From Labilithrix sp. (GTDB lineage: Bacteria; Myxococcota_A; Polyangia; Polyangiales; Polyangiaceae), in contig JAHBWE010000022.1 of assembly GCA_019637155.1 (NCBI GenBank), positions 62,001 to 126,000 on the forward strand: a DNA stretch of 64,000 bases, in the 5' to 3' direction. The notes under the pieces are model-generated. The model was not told the origin of the DNA and made no database searches. It was given only the letters and a program-made list of their open reading frames with translations. Every line of letters begins with the position of its first letter. Position 1 is the first letter of the stretch. The translations under genes were made by a program, and so were the position numbers. Below, in pieces: positions 52,916 through 62,366 of this stretch.

Positions 52916-54307
52916 ATGTCTTCGAGAGACTCGGAGGGAACGGATCGGGGCGCTCTCACGGAGCTGACGTCGGAGAACAAGGCGGCGACCGGCACCGCCG
53001 CTCCGCGTCTCACCGCGTTCTGGGACGGGGGCTCTCTCGCGCGCGTCCTGCCGGTGACCGGCACGCTCACGATCGGCCGCTCGTCGGGCTGCGACGTGCG
53101 GATCGATCACACGTCCGTGTCGCGCAAGCACGCCGTCCTGCACGTCGGGGCGGTCACGAAGATCGAGGACGCCGGCAGCGCGAACGGCACGAAGGTCGCG
53201 GGCCGCATGGTGGGCTCGGGGCAGCAGGTGACCGTTCAGCCGGGCGAGATCATCGAGATCGGCAACGTCGTCGTCGTCCTCCAGGGCGGCGACAAGGACG
53301 CCGCCGCCGCGAGCGCGCCCGCGTTCCGGCCGACGCCGTCGCGTCCGAGCAAGCTCCCGCCCGCCGCGCACTCGACCACGATCGCGCCGCCGGGCGCGCG
53401 CGCGAACGAGACGCCGATGCAGCGCCTCGAGCGCCTCGTGAAGCTCGTCGCGGCCGGCAACATCCACGTCCTCATCACGGGCGAGACCGGCGTCGGCAAG
53501 GAGGTCGTCGCCGAGCGCATCCATCGCGCGTCGCGCCGCGCGGCCGGCCCGTTCCATCGCGTCGAAGCGGCCGCGCTCGCGGAGAACCTCCTCGACATCG
53601 AGCTCTTCGGGCAGGCCGACAAGCCCGGCCTCTTCGAGACCTCGAACGGCGGCACCGTCCTCGTCGACGAGGTCTCGGAGCTCCCGCTCGGCACGCAGGC
53701 GAAGCTCCTCCGCGTGCTCGAGCGCAGCGAGGTCATCCGCGTCGACACCGCGGAGCCGCGCAAGGTCGACGTGCGCTTCATCGCGGCGACGAACCGCGAT
53801 CTCCGCGCGATGGTGAGCGAAGGCACGTTCCGCGAGGACCTCTACTTCCGCCTCAACGGCATCACGATCGAGGTGCCCCCGCTCCGCGAGCGCCGCGAGC
53901 AGATCGCGACGATCGCGAACGAGCTCCTCGCGAAGGCGTGCGCCGACGCGAAGCGCGCTGGGCTGGCGCTGACGAAGGAGGCGACCCAGCGCCTCGAGAG
54001 CTACGACTGGCCCGGCAACGTGCGCGAGCTCAAGAACGCGCTCGAGCGCGCGGTGCTCCTCTCGCAGGGCGACGAGCTCGACGTGAACGCGCTCCCCGCC
54101 GGCGACGCGGGCGACGAGGCCGCGGGCGCGCGCCTCCGCAACGACCTCGCCGCCTTCGAGCGCCAGCGCATCGTCGAGGCGCTCGAGAAGTGCGCCGGCA
54201 ACCAGACGAAGGCAGCGCAGCTCCTCGGCATCTCCCGCCGCACCCTCGTCTCACGCCTGGGTGAATACAACCTCCCACGCCCGCGCGGCGGCGGCGGCCA
54301 GCGGTAG
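52916..54307 (+). CDS. FHA - AAA+ (NtrC-like) - Fis regulator lacking the GAFTGA loop
   Basis: 463 residues from the ATG at 52916. FHA at about 35-120: LTIGRSSGCDVRI, VSRKHAVL, SANGTKV. AAA+ at about 160-390: Walker A GETGVGKEV, Walker B GGTVLVDEVSEL, sensor FIAATNRDLR, arginine-finger area FREDLYFRLNGITIEVPPLRE. C-terminal Fis HTH NQTKAAQLLGISRRTLVSRL. The sigma-54-contacting GAFTGA segment is gone: LFGQADKPGLFE replaces LFGHxxGAFTGAxxxxxGLFE. It probably binds DNA and a phospho-Thr protein but is unlikely to activate sigma-54 in the usual way. Confidence 0.9.
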   Translation: MSSRDSEGTDRGALTELTSENKAATGTAAPRLTAFWDGGSLARVLPVTGTLTIGRSSGCDVRIDHTSVSRKHAVLHVGAVTKIEDAGSANGTKVAGRMVGSGQQVTVQPGEIIEIGNVVVVLQGGDKDAAAASAPAFRPTPSRPSKLPPAAHSTTIAPPGARANETPMQRLERLVKLVAAGNIHVLITGETGVGKEVVAERIHRASRRAAGPFHRVEAAALAENLLDIELFGQADKPGLFETSNGGTVLVDEVSELPLGTQAKLLRVLERSEVIRVDTAEPRKVDVRFIAATNRDLRAMVSEGTFREDLYFRLNGITIEVPPLRERREQIATIANELLAKACADAKRAGLALTKEATQRLESYDWPGNVRELKNALERAVLLSQGDELDVNALPAGDAGDEAAGARLRNDLAAFERQRIVEALEKCAGNQTKAAQLLGISRRTLVSRLGEYNLPRPRGGGGQR

Positions 54308-54330
54308 GAAATACGCTGGGCTCCGATCTC

Positions 54331-54347
54331 GGGTGATAGGATCACCC
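54331..54347. promoter_or_regulatory. Perfect inverted repeat before a kinase gene
   Basis: GGGTGAT-AGG-ATCACCC, a 7-bp perfect dyad with 3-base spacer, ending 7 bp before the TTG of the next kinase gene and 23 bp after the previous stop. Could be an operator, a short leader hairpin or the terminator of the FHA gene. Confidence 0.4.
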
Positions 54348-54354
54348 TGGAGCC

Positions 54355-56034
54355 TTGGTCGATCCGCTCGCAGTACGCGAGACGGGAAGTCGTCTCGTCG
54401 GTCGTTATCTCGTCCATCGGCGTATCGCCGCCGGCGGAATGGCCACGGTCCATCTCGGGCGGCTGCTCGGCGCGGCGGGCTTCTCGCGCACCGTCGCGAT
54501 CAAGCGGCTCCACGACGGGTACGCCCGCGATCCCGAGTTCGTCGCGATGCTCCTCGACGAGGCGCGGCTCGCCTCGCAGATCCGCCACCCCAACGTCGTG
54601 CCCACCCTCGACGTCGTCGCGGAGCACGACGAGCTCCTCGTCGTCATGGAGTACATCGAGGGCGACTCGCTCGCGCACCTCGCGAAGCTCGTGCACCTCG
54701 CCGGCGATCGCGTGCCCGTCGCGCTCACGTGCTCGATCGTGGCGCAGGCGCTGCATGGTCTCCATGCCGCTCACGAGGCGCGCGACAAGAACGGCGTGCC
54801 GCTCGGCATCGTGCATCGTGACGTCTCTCCCCAGAACGTCCTCGTCGGCACCGACGGCGTCGCGCGTGTGCTCGACTTCGGCATCGCGAAGGCGGCCTCG
54901 CGCGCGACCGCGACCGAGGACGGGCAGATCAAGGGCAAGACCGCGTACATGGCGCCGGAGCAGCTGAACCACGGCGCCGTCGATCGCCGCACGGACGTGT
55001 GGGCGGCGGCGGTCATGTTCTGGGAGCTCCTCACGACGAAGCGGCTCTTCTTCGGCGATACGCCGGCGCAGACGATCGGCCGCGTCCTCCACGACGTCAT
55101 CGACCCCCCGACGCGCTGGATGCCCGACCTGCCGCCCGAGCTCGCGATGATCTGCATGCGCGGGCTCGAGCGCGACATCGAGGGCCGCTGGGAGTCGGCG
55201 GAGGAGATGGCGCTCGCGATCGAGGATGCGGTCCAGATGCCGCGGCCGAAGGAGATCGGCGCGTGGGTCGCGAACGTGTCCGCGTCCGTCCTCGAGTCGC
55301 GCGCCGCGCTCGTGCGTGAGGTCGAGCGCGAAGACGCGCCCGTGCCCGCGCACTCGAGCACCGACCCCGCGCTCCGCGCCGCGCTCGAAGAGGCGGAGCG
55401 CCGGCGCCAGATGGCCGACCTGCCGACCAACATGTGGAAGTCCGACGGCGGCTCGGGTCCCGCCGGCGGCACCGGACCGTTCCCGATCGCGAGCGGGTCG
55501 GGGCCCTACGGCTTCGCGGCGCCGTCGTCGTCGCGGCGCACGGTGCCGGAGGGGCCGCCGACGCCGCGCAGCTCGCCGATGCTGCTCGGGCCGGAGGTCA
55601 CCGATCTCGCGACGGTGCGGAGCTCCGTGCACGAGATCGCGGCGCCGCCGCACGCCACGTCGTCGCGCGCGACCATGATCGTCGGCGTCCTCGGCGGGCT
55701 CGCGCTCGCGGGCGCGATCGCCGCCGGCGTCCTCGTCGTGCGCGGCCGCGTGATGCCGGCGAAGGCGGACGAGGTCGAGGTCGCGGATCCGCCGCCCACC
55801 ACGACGAGCCTCGCGAGCGCGAGCGCGACCGAGCTCGAGCTCGAGCTCCCTCCCGAGCCGGCCGCGCCGTCGGCGCCGATCGCGCCGTCGGCGACGGTCT
55901 CGCACGCGCCCATCGTGAAGAAGACGCCGCCGCATCCGCCCGTGCGCCCGCCCGCGCAGAAGCAACCCAACTGCAAGATGCCGTACGTCATCGACGCGAA
56001 GGGCGAGAAGCACTTCAAGCCGGAGTGCCTTTGA
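54355..56034 (+). CDS. Ser/Thr protein kinase, TTG start
   Basis: 559 residues. A stop 18 bp upstream in frame and no other start before GGMATVH make TTG at 54355 the likely start. Kinase domain 16-290: IAAGGMATVHLG, VAIKRLHDG, GIVHRDVSPQNVLVG, DFGIAKAAS, YMAPEQLN, TDVWAAAVMFWELL. A linker follows, then TM MIVGVLGGLALAGAIAAGVL around 443. Short Pro/Cys-containing outer tail (CKMPYVIDAKGEKHFKPEC). First of a three-gene operon with two envelope proteins. Confidence 0.9.
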   Translation: MVDPLAVRETGSRLVGRYLVHRRIAAGGMATVHLGRLLGAAGFSRTVAIKRLHDGYARDPEFVAMLLDEARLASQIRHPNVVPTLDVVAEHDELLVVMEYIEGDSLAHLAKLVHLAGDRVPVALTCSIVAQALHGLHAAHEARDKNGVPLGIVHRDVSPQNVLVGTDGVARVLDFGIAKAASRATATEDGQIKGKTAYMAPEQLNHGAVDRRTDVWAAAVMFWELLTTKRLFFGDTPAQTIGRVLHDVIDPPTRWMPDLPPELAMICMRGLERDIEGRWESAEEMALAIEDAVQMPRPKEIGAWVANVSASVLESRAALVREVEREDAPVPAHSSTDPALRAALEEAERRRQMADLPTNMWKSDGGSGPAGGTGPFPIASGSGPYGFAAPSSSRRTVPEGPPTPRSSPMLLGPEVTDLATVRSSVHEIAAPPHATSSRATMIVGVLGGLALAGAIAAGVLVVRGRVMPAKADEVEVADPPPTTTSLASASATELELELPPEPAAPSAPIAPSATVSHAPIVKKTPPHPPVRPPAQKQPNCKMPYVIDAKGEKHFKPECL

Positions 56035-56858
56035 AGCGGGCCGCCGCCGTCTTCGCGCTCACGTTCAGCGTCGTCCCGAGCGCTTACGGCGCGCCGCCGA
56101 GCGCGAAGCAGGCGTGCATCGCCGCGCACGAGGAGGCGCTGACGCTGAAGAGCGAGAAGAAGCCGCACGCGGCGAAGGAGAAGTTCGTCGCGTGCGCGCG
56201 CGCCGAGTGCCCCGTCGTCGTGCGGAAGGAGTGCGGCGAGCAGATCGATCAGATGTCGGCCGCCGCGCCGACCGTCGCGCTCGAGGCCCTCGACGACAAA
56301 GGCAACAGCGACACCCAGGTGAAGGTCACCCTCGACGGCATCGTCGTCGCGGACAAGCTCACCGGCTCGGCGATCGACGTCGAGCCGGGCGAGCACCTCT
56401 TCGTGTTCGAGCGCGGCGACGGCAAGAAGATCGAGCAGAAGCTCCTCGTCGTCGAGGGCGAGAAGAACCGCAAGGTCGTCGCCGACTACCAGACGCTCTT
56501 GCCGAAGCCGCCGCCGGTGACGCCGCCGCCGCCTCCGCCGCCGAAGAAGATGCCGATCCTCGCCTACGTCGCCGGCGGCGTCGCGCTCGCCGCGGTCGGC
56601 TCGTTCGCGTTCTTCTCCATCAGCGGCAAGAGCAAGGAAGACGACCTCGCGACGAGCTGCTCCCCCAACTGCGGCGACGGCGACGTCGCGTCCGTGCGGC
56701 GCAGCTACGTGATCGCGGACGTCTCGCTCGGCGTCGGCATCTTCGCCACCGCGGCCGCGCTCGTCCTCGCGCTGCCGGCGCTGACGTCGGGCGGCGGCAA
56801 GACCGCGGCCGCGGTCGGGCCCGCGCCGTGGATGCCGCGCGTGAAGGTGCTCCGATGA
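56025..56858 (+). CDS. Exported PEGA-like membrane protein
   Basis: 277 residues from a GTG at 56025 (a TTG at 56031, overlapping the kinase stop as TTGA, is equally possible). Signal KRAAAVFALTFSVVPSAYG. Cys-containing helical segment (KQACIAAHEEA, ACARAECPVVVRKECGEQ), a PEGA-like beta domain (VKVTLDGIVVADKLTGSAID, VEPGEHLFVFE), PPPPPPP linker and two C-terminal TM segments (ILAYVAGGVALAAVGSFAFF, SLGVGIFATAAALVLALPAL). This layout is typical for myxobacterial kinase-linked proteins. Function unknown. Confidence 0.72.
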   Translation: MPLKRAAAVFALTFSVVPSAYGAPPSAKQACIAAHEEALTLKSEKKPHAAKEKFVACARAECPVVVRKECGEQIDQMSAAAPTVALEALDDKGNSDTQVKVTLDGIVVADKLTGSAIDVEPGEHLFVFERGDGKKIEQKLLVVEGEKNRKVVADYQTLLPKPPPVTPPPPPPPKKMPILAYVAGGVALAAVGSFAFFSISGKSKEDDLATSCSPNCGDGDVASVRRSYVIADVSLGVGIFATAAALVLALPALTSGGGKTAAAVGPAPWMPRVKVLR

Positions 56859-57940
56859 GCCTGCGCAGCTTCGTCCTCGTCGCGAGCGCGGCGGTCCTCG
56901 CCGCGTGCACGCTCACGAGGTCGCTCGACTACTTGCAAGCCGGCGACGGCGGAGCGGGCACCGGGGCGAGCTCGAGCACGTCGACGAGCACGAGCAGCAC
57001 GAGCTCGAGCGGCGACCTCGATCCCGACGCGCAGGCGGCGGGGGAGGTGATCGCGCCGCAGCAGTCCGACCCGTCGATGCTGCGTCAGGACGGGGACAGC
57101 GTGTATTGGGTCACGCTCGACAACAAGCTTCGCCGCGTCGCGAAGAGCGGCGGCGCGGTCCAGGAGCTCGGCGCGTACGCCGACGTCATCGACGTCGCGG
57201 TCGACCCCGCCGGCGGCAACAACGTCTACGTGCTCACGCCGACCGCGGTCCGCACGCTCCCGAAGGCGGGCGGCGACGCGGTGGACCTCGTGACGCTCCC
57301 GGCGACGCACGAGCCGCTCGGCGTCGTCGTCGACGCGACGTACCTCTTCGTCCTCCTCGCCGACACGACCGACTACAGGACGCAGCTCCTCCGCTATTCG
57401 AAGGCGAACGTGGGCGCGCCTGCGAACCTCGCGACCGCGAACGAGAGCGATCCCTACGCCATCGCGCTCGCAGGCGGGAAGGTGTTCTGGAACGCGCTCA
57501 ACCAGGCCGGCTCCTACGTCGTGCACGAGCTCGCCGTCGACGCGCCGCCGGGGACCGCGCCCACCGCGTACAAGGGCACGGGGGAAGGGATCTCCGTCTT
57601 CCAGCAAGGCGACCTCGTCGCCGACGAGCGCGCGCTCTACTGGCTCGACGACCTGAAGGAGGCGCCGTTCGTGCTGATCCGCGAGCCCCTCGGCGCCCCG
57701 GAGAAGCTACTGAATTCGGCTGAAATATCGATTTTGACGGTCAATTCCAAGTTCATCTACATGGCGAAGGGCGACGTCCGCGCGGACCGCATCATCGTGC
57801 GCCCGAAGGAGGGCGGCGATCTCGAGGAGCTCGCGTCCCAGCCAGGGCCGGCGTCGCTGGTCGCCGACGACGCCGCGCTCTACGTCGCCTTCGCCGGCGT
57901 CGGCTCGGGCGGCATCCAAAAGATCCCCCTCACGAAGTAG
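56855..57940 (+). CDS. Lipoprotein with predicted beta-propeller
   Basis: 361 residues. Signal MSLRSFVLVASAAVLAAC with lipobox LAAC. A Ser/Thr-rich spacer (STSTSTSSTSSSG) follows. Then 5-6 repeated units of the type GDSVYWVTLDNKLRRVAKSGG, AVDPAGGNNVYVLTP, DATYLFVLLADT and ADERALYWLDDL, typical of propeller blades in DUF5050/SMP-like exported proteins. ATG overlaps the preceding stop. Surface-exposed or periplasmic; ligand unknown. Repeat copy C follows immediately. Confidence 0.75.
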   Translation: MSLRSFVLVASAAVLAACTLTRSLDYLQAGDGGAGTGASSSTSTSTSSTSSSGDLDPDAQAAGEVIAPQQSDPSMLRQDGDSVYWVTLDNKLRRVAKSGGAVQELGAYADVIDVAVDPAGGNNVYVLTPTAVRTLPKAGGDAVDLVTLPATHEPLGVVVDATYLFVLLADTTDYRTQLLRYSKANVGAPANLATANESDPYAIALAGGKVFWNALNQAGSYVVHELAVDAPPGTAPTAYKGTGEGISVFQQGDLVADERALYWLDDLKEAPFVLIREPLGAPEKLLNSAEISILTVNSKFIYMAKGDVRADRIIVRPKEGGDLEELASQPGPASLVADDAALYVAFAGVGSGGIQKIPLTK

Positions 57941-57941
57941 C

Positions 57942-58045
57942 CCTCTCTCTCTCCGCGGGGGTCCGGGGGCGTCGGAGCGCGCGCCCCGCGCGCGGAGAAA
58001 CCCCCGGCGGGAGAGCTCGAGAGGGCAGAGCCCTCTCGAACTAGA
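57942..58045 (-). repeat. Dispersed hairpin repeat, copy C (reverse orientation)
   Basis: Its reverse complement reads TTTCTAGTTCGAGAGGG, the hairpin CGAGAGGGC-TCT-GCCCTCTCG (58018-58038), GAGCTCTCCCGCCGGGGG, a CGCGCGC palindrome and CTCCGACGCCCCCGGACC. It is nearly identical to copy A. It lies between two convergent genes; the TAG that ends the gene at 58041 is in the repeat's first bases, as in copy A. Confidence 0.92.
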
Positions 58046-59495
58046 AAACCCCGTTTACGCCGAGGCCGTAGGCGGGGACGGCGCCGTCCTTGGTCGGTGT
58101 CGCGCCGATCGTGCCGCCGTACGGCACGACGCGGACTCCGGAGCGCGGGGCCGTCGCCGGCTTCTTGTCGCGGGTGAGCCACCACGCGGTGATGCCGCCG
58201 GCGAGGGTGCCGCCGAAGGTCGCGCCGACGAAGCCGCGCGTCTTCGCCGCCGTCACCTTCTCGAAGACGAGCGGGCTCCCGATCGCGGCGCCGGCGGCGG
58301 CGCCGAGGCCGGCGCCGAGATCGATGAGCATCATGCGCGAAGGAGGCACCTTCGCGAACGTCGCGATCGTCCCGCCTCCCACGAGGCCGATCGCCGCACC
58401 GTAGCCCGCTCCGGTGTAGGGCCGCTGCACGAGATCGCCGCGGTAGAAGAAGTCCGCGAGCGCGCCGAGGCCGAGGCCGAGCCCGGCGCCGGAGTGCACG
58501 AGCACCGCGTCGCCTTCGTCGGCCTTGTGGCGCGTGAGCGAGAACGTCGCGAGGCCGAGGCCGATGATGCCGCCGCCGACGCCCCACGCGTAGCGATCGG
58601 TGAGCGCCACGCGGCGTCCGTTCGCGATGAGGATGCCGGCGGCGGTGCCCCACCACGCGCCGCCGGCGATCGTCCACGCGTCGCCGGTGGTGACGTTGAA
58701 CTCCTCCGCGACGAGCAGCGCGCTGCCGAGGCCGACGCCGGTGCCGAGCGTGAGGAGCGGGTAGAGCAGGCGCGGATCGGTCGAGCCGCTCGCGCGCTGC
58801 ACGCTGAACGCCATGAACGCGCCGAAGAGCGCGGCGTTCGCGGCGAGGACCGCGCGCCCCGGCGAGCGCGACGGCGCCATGATCCCGCTCCCGGCGGACT
58901 CCTGCGGGCGCGGGCCCGGATCGGTCGCCGCGACGGGGGAGGTCGTGAGCAGATCGCGGAGGAGGACGAGCCCGCGCACGGCGACGTCCGCCGCCGCGAC
59001 GCGCTCGACCCGCATCCGGATCTGCTTGCTCCGCGGCGCCACCGCGAGGATGCGGAGGATCAGCGAGTCGGTGCCGGCCGGCTCGAGGCGCGCGCTCACG
59101 ACCCAGGTGCCGTCGTCCTCGGTCGTGGTCCCCTCCGTCTTGTGGGCGGAGTGCTGCGCGCGCTCGACCATGTCGAGATCGCGGGCGCGGTTCGGGGCCG
59201 GGCCGGCGTCGGCGACGTCGAGCGCGAAGCCGAGGTCCTGGACCGCGTCGCGGATCGTCGCGTCGAGCTCCGTCGCGCGCTCGTAGATCGAGCCCTCCGC
59301 CGGCGCGGCGCGGTGCAGCGTGCCGCCGCTCGTGTCCTCCGGCGCGGGCGTGAGCGTGGGCCACACGACGATCGGCTTGTCCGCGCTCGCCTCGGCCGGC
59401 GGCGGTGGCGGAGGTGGCGGCGGCTCGTCGGCGAAGGCGAGGCGCGGCAGCGCGACGAGGGCACACGCGAGTACGGCGGCGCGCGTGGCTCGCAT
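58041..59495 (-). CDS. Exported membrane protein of unknown function
   Basis: 484 residues. Signal MRATRAAVLACALVALPRLAFA, then a Pro run. Residues 40-185 look like a soluble alpha/beta domain reminiscent of TolB N-terminal or DUF-type (ERATELDATIRDAVQDLGFA, WVVSARLEPAGTDSLILRIL). Residues 205-430 contain many Gly/Ala-rich hydrophobic stretches (VLAANAALFGAFMAF, LIDLGAGLGAAAGAAIG, GATFGGTLAGGITAWWL), probably membrane helices or barrel-like strands. Six bases after the upstream barrel gene: an operon. Ends in repeat copy C. Confidence 0.65.
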   Translation of the reverse strand: MRATRAAVLACALVALPRLAFADEPPPPPPPPPAEASADKPIVVWPTLTPAPEDTSGGTLHRAAPAEGSIYERATELDATIRDAVQDLGFALDVADAGPAPNRARDLDMVERAQHSAHKTEGTTTEDDGTWVVSARLEPAGTDSLILRILAVAPRSKQIRMRVERVAAADVAVRGLVLLRDLLTTSPVAATDPGPRPQESAGSGIMAPSRSPGRAVLAANAALFGAFMAFSVQRASGSTDPRLLYPLLTLGTGVGLGSALLVAEEFNVTTGDAWTIAGGAWWGTAAGILIANGRRVALTDRYAWGVGGGIIGLGLATFSLTRHKADEGDAVLVHSGAGLGLGLGALADFFYRGDLVQRPYTGAGYGAAIGLVGGGTIATFAKVPPSRMMLIDLGAGLGAAAGAAIGSPLVFEKVTAAKTRGFVGATFGGTLAGGITAWWLTRDKKPATAPRSGVRVVPYGGTIGATPTKDGAVPAYGLGVNGVF

Positions 59496-59501
59496 GACGT
59501 C

Positions 59502-60935
59502 TCAGAACATGTAGACGCCGGAGAGCCACAGATCCACGATCGTGGTGTCGTCGACGGAGAAGCGGCGGCCGGGGAGGTCGATCACCTGCCGGTGGTTGGG
59601 GTTCGGGATGCCGGTCGTCGTGCCGCCGCCGCCGGTCGCGGCGCCGACGCGGCAGGGCCCCGACGCGCCCGCGCCGGCGCTCGTCTTGAAGTCCGGGTTG
59701 CACGCGTCGGCCGAGGTGATGAGGTGGCTCTGCAGGTGGGTGAGGCCGAGCCCGGCGGTGAACTTCGCGCGCTCGTTGATCTGCCAGGTCACCCCCGCGG
59801 AGCCGCCGATCTCGCCGAACGCCTGCTGGTCGGTGATACCTGTAAAGTACACCTTTCCCGCGGCCGGGTCGGCGACGCTCGAGAAGCCCTCGCCCGCCTT
59901 GTACGCGCCCGGGTTCGCGTTGCGCAGCGTGCGCGCCTGCGAGGAGCCGAGCGCGTCGAAGAGCTCGGAGTAGTCGCGGCCGGGCGAGTGGTAGCCGGCG
60001 CGGACCTTGAAATCGAGGACGACGCGCTTGAACTCCTCGCGCACCTCCCACGGGTAGACCTCGAGGCCGATCGTGAACTTTCCGACGAGCGGCGGCCGGT
60101 TGAGGAGCGCGCCGCGGAGGTCGTTCGTCGCGCCGAAGTCGCTGTTGGACTGCGGGAGGTCGATGAGGAGGTTGAAGCCGGTGTACGGCTCGATGTAGCC
60201 GATGCGGCGCGAGAAGATCGTGTTCACGACGATCGTGTTCATCGCGCGCGAGACGCCGGGGTCGCGGTTCGCGGTCGGGTTCGACGGGCTCGGGCACTTG
60301 ACCGGCGCGTTGTCGTTGCACGCGTGGAGGCGCTCGCCGAGCGCGAACCGCGCCTCCGCGCCGATGACCCAGGTCGGCTTCGCCTCGTCACGCTGCTGGT
60401 TGAAGATGGCGTAGTTGAGCCCGAAGTGGATCTGGTCGACGCCGCTGCGGGTGGGCGACTTGAAGGGGACGCTGAAGAGCTGCTCGCCGTTCGGGTCCTG
60501 GAGGCGCTGCGGGTTGCGCGACGAGCCGTCGAGGTCCGACAGCTGGCGCGCGTCGGCGAGGACGAGCGGGAGGCGGATCGACGCCGCGAGGTCGTGGAAG
60601 ATGCCGATGTCGCCCCCGATCTCGAGGACGGTGAGCGACTGGCTGTACGACGCGACGTTCTCGTTGCCGGCGGTGAAGGCGCCGCCGGCGAGGCCGGGCT
60701 GGGCGATCGTCGTCTCGCGCCGGATGTTCGCGCTCTTCCACGACTGACGGAGCGTCAGGAGGAGGTTCGCGTCGAACATGTCGTCCTTGTCGAACGCGTC
60801 GATGACGGTGGTGTTCTCCCCCGTCTCCTTGAGCAGGCGCGGCTCGCGCGCCGCGATCGGCTCGTCCGCGCTCGCGGGCGCGGCGAGGAGCGTCGCGGCG
60901 ACGCCGGCGATGCACGCGAAAGAGAGGCCGCGCAT
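59502..60935 (-). CDS. Outer-membrane beta-barrel protein
   Basis: 477 residues from the ATG at 60935 (GTG at 60941 adds 2). Signal MRGLSFACIAGVAATLLAAPASA. Alternating amphipathic strands run throughout (LLLTLRQSWKSANIRRET, SLTVLEIGGDIGIFHDL, AGVTWQINERAKFTAGLGLT), ending VDLWLSGVYMF, a classic terminal strand with aromatic C-terminus. Likely a transporter or porin of about 14-16 strands. Family not identified. Followed after 6 bp by the 59495 gene. Confidence 0.75.
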   Translation of the reverse strand: MRGLSFACIAGVAATLLAAPASADEPIAAREPRLLKETGENTTVIDAFDKDDMFDANLLLTLRQSWKSANIRRETTIAQPGLAGGAFTAGNENVASYSQSLTVLEIGGDIGIFHDLAASIRLPLVLADARQLSDLDGSSRNPQRLQDPNGEQLFSVPFKSPTRSGVDQIHFGLNYAIFNQQRDEAKPTWVIGAEARFALGERLHACNDNAPVKCPSPSNPTANRDPGVSRAMNTIVVNTIFSRRIGYIEPYTGFNLLIDLPQSNSDFGATNDLRGALLNRPPLVGKFTIGLEVYPWEVREEFKRVVLDFKVRAGYHSPGRDYSELFDALGSSQARTLRNANPGAYKAGEGFSSVADPAAGKVYFTGITDQQAFGEIGGSAGVTWQINERAKFTAGLGLTHLQSHLITSADACNPDFKTSAGAGASGPCRVGAATGGGGTTTGIPNPNHRQVIDLPGRRFSVDDTTIVDLWLSGVYMF

Positions 60936-60969
60936 GGGCACGGCGAAGCTACCACAGTTTCGGAGTCGG

Positions 60970-62298
<1,329 letters not shown>

Positions 62299-62366
62299 GG
62301 ACCAAGGCAATTGTGGCATGCCGCGGCGCGCGCGGTCGAGTTCAGCGTCATGTATGCTCCTCCGCC

